From: Collinsella sp.
GTDB lineage: Bacteria > Actinomycetota > Coriobacteriia > Coriobacteriales > Coriobacteriaceae
DNA: 19,741 nt
Assembly: GCA_014871605.1 (NCBI GenBank)
Contig: WGSQ01000015.1
Coordinates: forward strand, 1-19,741
Reading direction: 5' to 3'
Each line of letters begins with the position of its first letter. Position 1 is the stretch's first letter. The position numbers and the translations under genes were made by a program. The notes beneath the pieces are model-generated. The model worked only from the letters and a program-made list of their open reading frames with translations. It was not told the origin of the DNA and did no database searches. Of this stretch, positions 13,687-19,741 are shown piece by piece.

Positions 13687-15141
13687 TTAACTCAAGTCCT
13701 CGCCATTTGATGCAATGACCTTTTGGTACCAGCAGAAGCTGTCCTTTCGGTAGCGATCGAACGTGCCTTTGCCCATATCATCGGCATCAACATAAACAAA
13801 GCCATAGCGCTTCTTCATCTGCCCCGTCGAGGCCGACACCAAATCGATACAGCCCCACGGCGTGTATCCCATCAGGTCAACACCGTCCTCGACAATTGCA
13901 TCGCGCAGCGCAAGAATATGCCTTCGCAGGTAATCAATATGATACGCATCGTGGACTTTGCCGTCTTCCAGCGCATCGAGTCCGCCCACACCGTTCTCGG
14001 CGATAAAGAGCGGAAGATGGTAACGATCGTGGTAGCCGGCAAGCGTCACGCGCAAACCCAGCGCATCGATCTGCCACTTCCAGGCAGTCTCTTTATCCTT
14101 GAGGTACGGATTGCGCAACGTCGGGAACACGTTGCCCTCCGCCTTCTCGGCGATCACCTGATCATCGGCGCACACCAAGCGCGAGCAATAGTACGAGAAC
14201 GAGATGAAGTCGACCGTATGCTCTGCCAGATACTCCGTATCGCCCGGCTCAAAGGGCACGTGAACACCCTCTTTCTCGAGTGCACGCAGCTTCCAAGCAG
14301 GATAGGCGCCCGCAGCCATCACGTCTGTGTAGAAGTAGCGGCCGCGGTCCTCCTCATACGCAAGCCATACGTCCTCGGGCGCACAACGGTACGGATAGGT
14401 CGCACCGGCAGCGACCATGCAACCCACCTTGTTTGCGGGATCGATCTTGTGCAGAATCTCGACAGCGCGAGCGCTCGCCATAAACATATGGTGCGAGAAC
14501 GCCGCGGTCACGGCTGCACGGTCACGCTCATCCTCGAGCGTGACACCCGCGTTGAGATAGGACAGCGCCACGCTGTTGATCTCGTTGAACGTAAGCCAAT
14601 AACGCACGAGGCCCTGGTACGCGCGTCCGACGGTCTCGACGTAGTGCGCATACCGCTCGATCATCTCTCGGCTTTGCCAGCTACCATAGCGCTCGACCAG
14701 AGCCAACGGATAGTCGTAGTGCGACAGCGTCACAAGCGGCTCGATTCCATGCTCGCGCAGCGCCTCGAATACCTGACGGTAAAACTCCAAGCCCTCGCCG
14801 TTGGGCTCGGTCTCCATCCCTGTGGGAAAAATACGGCTCCAGCAAATTGAAAGACGCAGGCACTTAAAGCCCATCTCGGCAAAGAGCTCGACATCCTCGT
14901 GCCAATGATGGAAGAAGTCGTTGCCCCAGCGGCATGGATACAGCCTGTCCGGATCGTCCACGGGCTTTTGCCTGCCAAACATTACATCCCAGCGGTCGGA
15001 ACCCTGTGGGATCAGGTCGGAGTGCGACATGCCGCGGCCGCCCTCGTTCCAGCCCCCTTCGGCCTGGTTGGCGGCGAGGGCACCACCCCACAAAAAGCCC
15101 TCGGGCATACCGGCGGCAGACGTTCTGTCAAAGTAACTCAT
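13687..15141 (-). CDS. 6-phospho-beta-glucosidase (glycoside hydrolase family 1)
   Basis: About 484 residues, typical for GH1. Starting at MSYFDRT, the acid/base is Glu187 in TFNEIN and the nucleophile Glu382 in IAENGVG. The C-terminal LVSASTGQMKKRYGF segment (Ser436/438, Lys444, Tyr446) is the loop that binds the 6-phosphate in phospho-beta-glycosidases, so the substrate should be a PTS-imported phosphorylated beta-glucoside such as cellobiose-6-phosphate or an aryl-beta-glucoside phosphate. The ATG at 15141 follows the EIIC stop after one base, with GAGGA upstream; an in-frame upstream extension to 15237 would lie inside the EIIC gene and has no homology. It is the last gene of the PTS operon. 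Confidence 0.93.
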   Translation of the reverse strand: MSYFDRTSAAGMPEGFLWGGALAANQAEGGWNEGGRGMSHSDLIPQGSDRWDVMFGRQKPVDDPDRLYPCRWGNDFFHHWHEDVELFAEMGFKCLRLSICWSRIFPTGMETEPNGEGLEFYRQVFEALREHGIEPLVTLSHYDYPLALVERYGSWQSREMIERYAHYVETVGRAYQGLVRYWLTFNEINSVALSYLNAGVTLEDERDRAAVTAAFSHHMFMASARAVEILHKIDPANKVGCMVAAGATYPYRCAPEDVWLAYEEDRGRYFYTDVMAAGAYPAWKLRALEKEGVHVPFEPGDTEYLAEHTVDFISFSYYCSRLVCADDQVIAEKAEGNVFPTLRNPYLKDKETAWKWQIDALGLRVTLAGYHDRYHLPLFIAENGVGGLDALEDGKVHDAYHIDYLRRHILALRDAIVEDGVDLMGYTPWGCIDLVSASTGQMKKRYGFVYVDADDMGKGTFDRYRKDSFCWYQKVIASNGEDLS

Positions 15142-15142
15142 G

Positions 15143-16492
15143 CTACTCAGCATCCTCGGCAGAAGCTGCCGCGGCGTTCTCCTGCTCCTGAGCCAGGAGC
15201 TGGTTATCGTAAACCTTAAAGAACGGGTACCATACAAAAGCCATGACCACGATCAAAAAGATCCTAAACACCCAGATGCGCGGGTCGAGGCACTGGACAA
15301 AGCCCTGAACGAAGATGGGGAACGTGCCGCTCACCAAGATGTAGAAGTTAGAGACAAGACCCAGTGAGACCGCACCCCAATACAGCAGGGCCGAGATCAT
15401 GCCGCCTAGCACAAACGGAATCATGAGGATCGGGTTGAAGATGATGGGCGCGCCGAAGATCGCGGGCTCGGAGATACGGAAGAAGCTCGGCACGATCGAT
15501 GCCCTGCCAAATGCCTTGAGCTGCTGCGACTTTGCCCTAAACGCGCAGAGCGCCACAAAAGAGAACGTATTACCCGTGCCGCCGATGAGGTTGATGGCCA
15601 ACGACATGAGCGCCGGGTGGAACTCAAGCGGCTGCCCGGCAGCATAGAGCGAGGCGTTGGCGGCAAAGGCGGCAAGCGTGACCGGGGCGGTGATGGGCAT
15701 TACGATCATGTTGCCGTGGACGCCAAAGCACCAAAACAGCAGCGTCATGAAGCAGATAAGCAGTGCGCCGGGCACAGAGTCAACTGCGACGGAAAGCGGG
15801 GCAGCGAGCAGCTTCTCGATAACCGAGGGGATGGACAGCGCGGGATCGATCATCTGGATCAGCAGGTTGCCGCCAAAGAAGATGAGGATGTTGGCGAGCA
15901 TAGGTACGATGGCGCCAAAGGTTTCGGACAAAAACGGCGGCACGCCATCGGGCATCTTGATGGTGATGCCCTTGGTCTGGCAGAAGCGCGTGACCTCGAC
16001 GGAGACCAAGGCAACGATGATGGCGGTAAACAGGCCCTGCGCACCCAGATAGGTGCAGGGGACCGCCTGGAGCACGGACTCGTCAGCAAGCTGGTAGTAG
16101 GACGACGGCGCCGCGGCGATCAGGAACATCACCAGCGAGGTCATGCCGGCGTTAAGCTTGGGCATCTTGTAGGTGCCCGCCAGGTTATAGGCGATTGCGA
16201 ACGTCACGATCACCGACAGTATGCCCATCGTCATGTTGAAGGGAATGAGCAGCGTGAGCTTATTGGCCGTGGCAAAATCGAGCCAAGGGCCAAAGACGGA
16301 CCAGAACCCGCCCTGCGCCACCAGGTCGGCCGTGACCGGCGGGTTGGCGAGGATCATAAAGACGGCAGATACCAAGATGAAGCTGATCGCGCTCATAAAG
16401 CCCTTTTGCATGGAGGCAAAGTGGCGCTCGGTGCCGCAGAAATTGGCGATAGGGGTCAGTTTTTCCTGAAGCAGGGTCATGAACTTCTCCAT
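15143..16492 (-). CDS. PTS EIIC, lactose/cellobiose family
   Basis: A 449-residue membrane permease of the lactose/cellobiose (EIIC-Lac/Cel) family, with about ten hydrophobic segments. The N-terminus (EKLTPIANFCGTERHFASMQKG) and the FRISEPAIFGAPIIFNPILMIPF region near residue 340, which carries the conserved Glu and substrate-loop residues, are typical. It would move the sugar across the membrane while EIIB phosphorylates it. The acidic, alanine-rich C-terminal tail is short. The ATG at 16492 has AGGAGG 5 nt upstream, and that site overlaps the stop of the EIIB gene, so translation is probably coupled. EIIB, EIIC and the GH1 gene are separated by 9 and 1 nt. Confidence 0.94.
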   Translation of the reverse strand: MEKFMTLLQEKLTPIANFCGTERHFASMQKGFMSAISFILVSAVFMILANPPVTADLVAQGGFWSVFGPWLDFATANKLTLLIPFNMTMGILSVIVTFAIAYNLAGTYKMPKLNAGMTSLVMFLIAAAPSSYYQLADESVLQAVPCTYLGAQGLFTAIIVALVSVEVTRFCQTKGITIKMPDGVPPFLSETFGAIVPMLANILIFFGGNLLIQMIDPALSIPSVIEKLLAAPLSVAVDSVPGALLICFMTLLFWCFGVHGNMIVMPITAPVTLAAFAANASLYAAGQPLEFHPALMSLAINLIGGTGNTFSFVALCAFRAKSQQLKAFGRASIVPSFFRISEPAIFGAPIIFNPILMIPFVLGGMISALLYWGAVSLGLVSNFYILVSGTFPIFVQGFVQCLDPRIWVFRIFLIVVMAFVWYPFFKVYDNQLLAQEQENAAAASAEDAE

Positions 16493-16501
16493 GGTTGCCT
16501 C

Positions 16502-16795
16502 CTAACCCAACAGCGACTGGGCGAGTGCCAGCACGTTGGCGGCGTTGCCCATGCCGTAGTCCTGTGCGGGGATGACCGCGGTCGGCTTACCGCTCCCCTG
16601 CTTGACGGTGTTGAGCTGGTAGGACACCTGCGGCCCCAAGAGCAGCACGTCATAATTGGCGCACGTCTCCTGATACTCGCCGATACCCACCGCATCGATA
16701 TCGAGCTCGATGCCGTTTTGCTCCGCATATTTCTCGAGTTTCTTCATCAGAATGCTTGTAGACAGACCAGCTGCGCAAACAAGAAGGATCTTCAT
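16502..16795 (-). CDS. PTS EIIB, lactose/cellobiose family
   Basis: A 97-residue cytosolic EIIB of the cellobiose type. The phosphorylated residue is Cys7 in LLVCAAGLSTS, the family P-loop. It accepts phosphate from EIIA and passes it to the sugar bound by EIIC. I choose the ATG at 16795 (MKILLVC) because AGGGA lies about 8 nt upstream; an in-frame ATG at 16813 adds six residues with no ribosome site. It lies 46 nt after EIIA and 9 nt before EIIC. Confidence 0.94.
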   Translation of the reverse strand: MKILLVCAAGLSTSILMKKLEKYAEQNGIELDIDAVGIGEYQETCANYDVLLLGPQVSYQLNTVKQGSGKPTAVIPAQDYGMGNAANVLALAQSLLG

Positions 16796-16841
16796 AAGGG
16801 ATTCCCTTCGCATTGATTGGTTGGATAGTCACCGCACGCCG

Positions 16842-17168
16842 CTAGGCGTTCTTGGTTGCAGTGCGCTCATACAGGCAGATCAGCTCCTGCACGAGCTCCT
16901 GAGCAAGCATGGAGCACATGAGGTGGTCCTGAGCATGGACCAGCAACACATCCACCGACAGATGCTCGCCCGCTGCCTCAGTCGAAAGCAGCTGCGTTTG
17001 GATGTGGTGAGCCTTGATTCCCGCATCCTTTGACTGCTTCATGAGTTTGGCGGCGGCGTCAAAATCCCCCGCCTTTGCCTTTTCAAGGGCTTCGAAGGCA
17101 AGGCTGCGTGCCTCTCCCGCTGCAGCGACCAGCTGAAACGAAACCATCTCGGTTCCCTGATCGTCCAT
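16842..17168 (-). CDS. PTS EIIA, lactose/cellobiose family
   Basis: A 108-residue all-helical EIIA of the lactose/cellobiose type. The phospho-acceptor is His78 in VHAQDHLM, with Asp81 the metal-binding residue of the trimer, at the same positions as in the Lactococcus lactis enzyme. It receives phosphate from HPr and gives it to EIIB. The ATG at 17168 has GAGAGGAGA 5 nt upstream. It is the first structural gene after the regulator (119-nt gap), so the operon promoter or a regulatory site probably lies at 17169-17287. Confidence 0.95.
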   Translation of the reverse strand: MDDQGTEMVSFQLVAAAGEARSLAFEALEKAKAGDFDAAAKLMKQSKDAGIKAHHIQTQLLSTEAAGEHLSVDVLLVHAQDHLMCSMLAQELVQELICLYERTATKNA

Positions 17169-17202
17169 AACGGTCTCCTCTCCCGTGATGTTTGGTTTGT
17201 AC

Positions 17203-17253
17203 TTGAATATTCGAAACGCCTATCTCCCGCCCGCAATCCTCGAGGTTTATTGC
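17203..17253 (-). promoter_or_regulatory. Possible operator/promoter region before the PTS genes
   Basis: Two inverted repeats lie in the 119-bp gap between regulator and EIIA. One is GAATATTC (17205-17212), flanked by TT and GAA. The other is GCAAT/ATTGC (17233-17237 with 17249-17253) around CCTCGAGG. These are candidate sites for the LicR-like regulator. No terminator-like stem with a U run is seen here, which argues against a BglG-type antitermination (RAT) leader. A clear -35/-10 pair is not visible. Confidence 0.35.
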
Positions 17254-17287
17254 AGGTAGACTGACAGGGTCATCGACAAAAGAAGTC

Positions 17288-19183
17288 TTAAGCCGTATGC
17301 GCTTGCACAAGCGCCATCAGCTCATGCCAGGACCGGCGCTCGCGTAGGCGCTCGACCCCCTGGCGGTCCATAAAGATCTCGGCGAGCAGTGAGCTCAAGA
17401 TCCGCGCCTCATCGCCGCCCGACCGGGCAAACGACACCATAAAGACGATATCGACCTCATGGCCGTATTCGTCCCAAAGAATGGGATGTTCGAGCAGGCC
17501 CACGGTAACAAAGGCCTCGGCGCTCAAGGGATGCATCCCATGGGGCATGGCTACCCCATTGCCAAACGAGGTGGCGCTCGCGCTCTCGCGCTCGGCGACC
17601 TCTTGGGCAAACTGGGCATCGACACGGCCGCTCTCGACGGCGCGCTCGGAGAGATATCGGAGAACGGCCTGCTTCGACGACGCCTCAACGCGGTTGAAGA
17701 ACAGGGCACGGCTAAAGAAAGAGCTCACGGAGTCCGATTGCGCAGTGTCGTCGCTCAGCACCTTGCGGATAGCGTTGACATCGCTCGTCTCCAAGAAGAA
17801 ATCGGCCTCGCGGACGGGCACGGGCAACTTGACGTTGAGCGGCACCGTTGTGAACACGTAGTCGATATGCGAAAAATCGAACGTTCCCACGCGGGCGACA
17901 TCGCATGTCTCAATCGAATCGATATACATGCCAAACTGCTTGCGGTACTGGTGCTCGAGCATACGGGCGCTTCCCGCTCCCGAGGCGCACACGATCAGGA
18001 TGCGTTTGCGACGCGGCTGGTCGGCTTGCTGCTCGAGGGCCAGGGCAAATGCCATGGCGATGTAGCCGAGCTCTTCATCAGAGGGCTGGCTGCCAAAATG
18101 ACGCTCGAGTACCTGCGAGGTGCCAGCTGCCATCGAATAGGCCAACGGAAACCTCGTCTTGATATCGGACAGCATGGGGTTATCCATATGCATGTGATAT
18201 TCAAGGCGATAGCCCAGAGGGCCGATATGCCGAGCAAGGTTCATGCGAAGTTCAAGATCGCCGCCAAAGTCAAACCTAAACTCATCGTTGACCGCACGTA
18301 CCATCTCGGAAGCAATCTCCCACATCTCGTCCGAGATAACGGCAGAGCCCTTCTCGGGCACGCCCGTGCCCCTGCCGAGCAAATGGATTGCGATAAAGGC
18401 AACCTCTTCTCGGGGCATGCTCACGCCCAGGGCATCCTTGATGTTTGCGGCAATCTGGAAAGCCGCGGCGTATTCGCGCGTTCCCTCCAGTTTTTGAACG
18501 TCCGATTCTGCAGCTGGGACATAGCAGCCCTGCTCGATGCGGCCAAGAGCAATGTAAAGATGCATGATGAGATTGCGGGATGCCAGCGAGCTCACCGTGA
18601 CGGGCGAGGCCGTCAGAGCATCGTCCACACATGCGGCGATGGCCCGCAGGCGCTCGGCGAGCTTTGCATCGTCGGTGTCGGGCAACACGGGCCTCACCAG
18701 CGAGGCCAGGCACAGGCGCCGCTGCGACTCCCCGCCCGCAACGCGGATTCCGTAGCGTGGGCGCTTTTCGAGCGTTAAGTCAAATTGGGCGAGTTTCTGC
18801 TCTACCAGACGCATGTCATTGGACAGAGTTCGCGCCGAAACGTAGAGTAAATCCGCATACTCCTCAATCGTCACCCACTGGGACCACATGAGGAGGTCGT
18901 TAAGAAGGAAGGACACACGGCCGTCGCGCGTATCAGGAATGCCCGGATGGGCCAGAGCCGCACCGTCTAGCAAGCGAGCAAGCTCATCTGCACGTGCAAC
19001 ATCGATACGATACTGCCCCTTGCTGCCAACGATGCGTGCAACCCCTGCAAGGTTGTCGTTTGCGCGATGGATATAGTTTCTCACGGCGCGCTCGCTTACC
19101 TCGAGACGCTTGGCAAGTACCGCGACAGCGACAGGCTGAGCGTCCTCGATCATATTTACAAGCTGCTTGACGCGAGCATCCAT
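17288..19183 (-). CDS. LicR-like PTS-controlled transcriptional regulator (HTH-PRD-EIIB-EIIA)
   Basis: A 631-residue multidomain regulator. Order: an N-terminal HTH (about 1-60), a Mga-like second HTH (about 85-150), PRD1 (about 170-280), PRD2 (about 285-390), an EIIB-like domain with Cys399 in IVCASGAGS, and an EIIA domain with His548 in AMPHG. In this family PTS phosphorylation of PRD histidines switches activity; EIIB/EIIA phosphorylation inhibits. PRD1 has both histidines (His208, His267, 59 apart). PRD2 has His319, but the second position, 59 residues on, is Ala378 (YIAMAF, usually YIALHF). Predicted to be a transcriptional activator of the downstream operon rather than an antiterminator, as the HTH suggests. 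The ATG at 19183 has AAAGGAGG about 5 nt upstream. Confidence 0.9.
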   Translation of the reverse strand: MDARVKQLVNMIEDAQPVAVAVLAKRLEVSERAVRNYIHRANDNLAGVARIVGSKGQYRIDVARADELARLLDGAALAHPGIPDTRDGRVSFLLNDLLMWSQWVTIEEYADLLYVSARTLSNDMRLVEQKLAQFDLTLEKRPRYGIRVAGGESQRRLCLASLVRPVLPDTDDAKLAERLRAIAACVDDALTASPVTVSSLASRNLIMHLYIALGRIEQGCYVPAAESDVQKLEGTREYAAAFQIAANIKDALGVSMPREEVAFIAIHLLGRGTGVPEKGSAVISDEMWEIASEMVRAVNDEFRFDFGGDLELRMNLARHIGPLGYRLEYHMHMDNPMLSDIKTRFPLAYSMAAGTSQVLERHFGSQPSDEELGYIAMAFALALEQQADQPRRKRILIVCASGAGSARMLEHQYRKQFGMYIDSIETCDVARVGTFDFSHIDYVFTTVPLNVKLPVPVREADFFLETSDVNAIRKVLSDDTAQSDSVSSFFSRALFFNRVEASSKQAVLRYLSERAVESGRVDAQFAQEVAERESASATSFGNGVAMPHGMHPLSAEAFVTVGLLEHPILWDEYGHEVDIVFMVSFARSGGDEARILSSLLAEIFMDRQGVERLRERRSWHELMALVQAHTA

Positions 19184-19332
19184 GTCCTCCTCCTTTCCCT
19201 GCGTCTAGTCTAACGCGGTAAAGAATGACACTCCACGTCGCGCTCGTTCCGCCAACTCGGAACAGGTTGCGGGGAGTCCAGCCGAACTTATAGGGAGCAC
19301 GGAGAAAGGGCCCGAAAGCCATGTGCCGGTGT

Positions 19333-19346
19333 GAGATGCGCTTTCC
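19333..19346 (-). repeat. Single copy of the GGAAA-N5-TYYC motif next to palindrome copy B
   Basis: GAGATGCGCTTTCC is the same motif class as in the array at 13293-13462, and closest to copies 2 and 6. It is fused directly to the second palindrome. A weaker look-alike (GGAGAAAGGGCCC) starts exactly 32 bp upstream at 19301, the same step as in the array. The remaining spacer (19184-19300) shows no gene. Confidence 0.7.
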
Positions 19347-19348
19347 GC

Positions 19349-19426
19349 AGTCATTGGGGACAGACTTAAATGAGTAGTCGTTGTGGACGTTCTTGTTTGA
19401 CTAGTCGTTTAAGAACGTCCCCAATG
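19349..19426. repeat. REP-like palindrome, copy B, with an insert
   Basis: The outer arms AGTCATTGGGGAC (19349-19361) and GTCCCCAATGACT are as in copy A, but the middle carries about 20 extra bases. These include GGACGTTCTT (19385-19394), a perfect inverted partner of AAGAACGTCC (19411-19420). The right arm can therefore pair with either of two partners. The element lies just beyond the arcC terminator. Confidence 0.85.
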
Positions 19427-19440
19427 ACTAGGTGAATAGC

Positions 19441-19473
19441 AAAAGCCCCGCAGTCGGAGCGGACTGCGGGGCT
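19441..19473 (-). terminator. Terminator of the carbamate kinase gene
   Basis: AGCCCCGCAGTC (19444-19455) pairs perfectly with GACTGCGGGGCT (19462-19473) around a 6-nt loop. On the minus strand UUUU follows. It lies 65 bp after the arcC stop codon. Confidence 0.92.
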
Positions 19474-19538
19474 CATGAAGAGAGGCTAGTTTGCGGGCAC
19501 TTTGCCTGGCGCCCACCAGAGAGGCGACAGAGTAGAGA

Positions 19539-19741
19539 CTACTCGTGGATGCGGGTACCGGAGAGGCCGGCCATGGTCTCGGCGGCCTTGTCCAGAGCGC
19601 CGATGATGCAGGTGCGGCCCTTGCGGGAACGGGCGAACTTGATGGCGGCGCGGACCTTGGGCTCCATGGAGCCCTTGCCGAACTGACCCTCGTCGGCCAG
19701 GCGCTCGGCCTCGTCGGCGGTGAGGTCCTCGAGCTCCTCCT
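19539..19741 (-). CDS. arcC: Carbamate kinase, C-terminal part (cut by the window edge)
   Basis: Only the last 67 residues are in the window; the gene continues past the right edge. The segment EGQFGKGSMEPKVRAAIKF, then IIGALDKAAETMAGLSGTRI, is the C-terminus of carbamate kinase (the family reads GSMxPKVxAA...ITSLDKAxxALxGxxGTRI). The enzyme makes ATP and carbamate from carbamoyl phosphate and ADP, the last step of the arginine deiminase pathway. Whether arcA/arcB lie upstream cannot be seen. Stop TAG at 19539, terminator shortly after. Confidence 0.88.
   Translation of the reverse strand, partial: EELEDLTADEAERLADEGQFGKGSMEPKVRAAIKFARSRKGRTCIIGALDKAAETMAGLSGTRIHE

Noticed and set aside
15142..15237. 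A longer N-terminus for the 6-phospho-beta-glucosidase
   Set aside because: The extension lies entirely inside the EIIC coding sequence in another frame, is basic and unlike GH1 N-termini, and the ATG at 15141 gives the usual family length.
17169..17287. BglG-type antiterminator target (RAT/terminator) before the PTS genes
   Set aside because: No stem with a following U run is present in the gap, and the regulator has HTH domains rather than an RNA-binding CAT domain.

Overview
The window looks like a chromosomal stretch from a GC-rich, gut-type actinobacterium. Class Coriobacteriia, and Collinsella in particular, is my best guess. The reasons are the base composition, strong Shine-Dalgarno sites, paired LytS/LytTR two-component systems, a beta-glucoside PTS and a carbamate kinase with its own terminator. 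The assignment is by overall impression and was not checked against any database. All but one of the protein genes lie on the minus strand, so the text below follows transcription from high to low coordinates.

Right part (19741 to 13640). The 3' end of a carbamate kinase gene (arcC) closes with a strong terminator. A repeat-rich spacer follows, then a complete beta-glucoside (cellobiose-type) utilisation cluster: a LicR-like PRD/EIIB/EIIA regulator, PTS EIIA, EIIB and EIIC, and a family 1 6-phospho-beta-glucosidase, ended by another strong terminator. Sugar would enter as its phosphate through EIIA-EIIB-EIIC and be cut by the GH1 enzyme, with the regulator sensing PTS phosphorylation.

Middle part (13686 to 8900). 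A convergent spacer carries the most unusual DNA in the window. It holds six short GGAAA...TYYC motifs in strictly alternating orientation at 32/30 bp spacing, next to a 54-bp near-perfect palindrome that recurs beyond the other end of the PTS cluster. To its left is the only plus-strand gene, encoding a membrane-anchored C39-like putative cysteine peptidase. Next come an APC amino-acid permease and a metal-dependent amidohydrolase, probably co-transcribed.

Left part (8870 to 256). Two paralogous LytS-type histidine kinase/LytTR response regulator pairs lie about 4 kb apart. The second pair (HK2-RR2) is followed by a gene for a zinc-dependent phospholipase C-like protein. The first pair (HK1-RR1) is preceded by, and translationally coupled to, a family 2 glycosyltransferase. 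A UMF1-type MFS transporter lies between the two groups. The first gene of each sensor operon starts only about 22-27 nt after the run of U of a terminator-like hairpin, which leaves little room for a conventional promoter. A small YfcE-like phosphoesterase closes the left side. The first ~210 bases hold no gene I can support.
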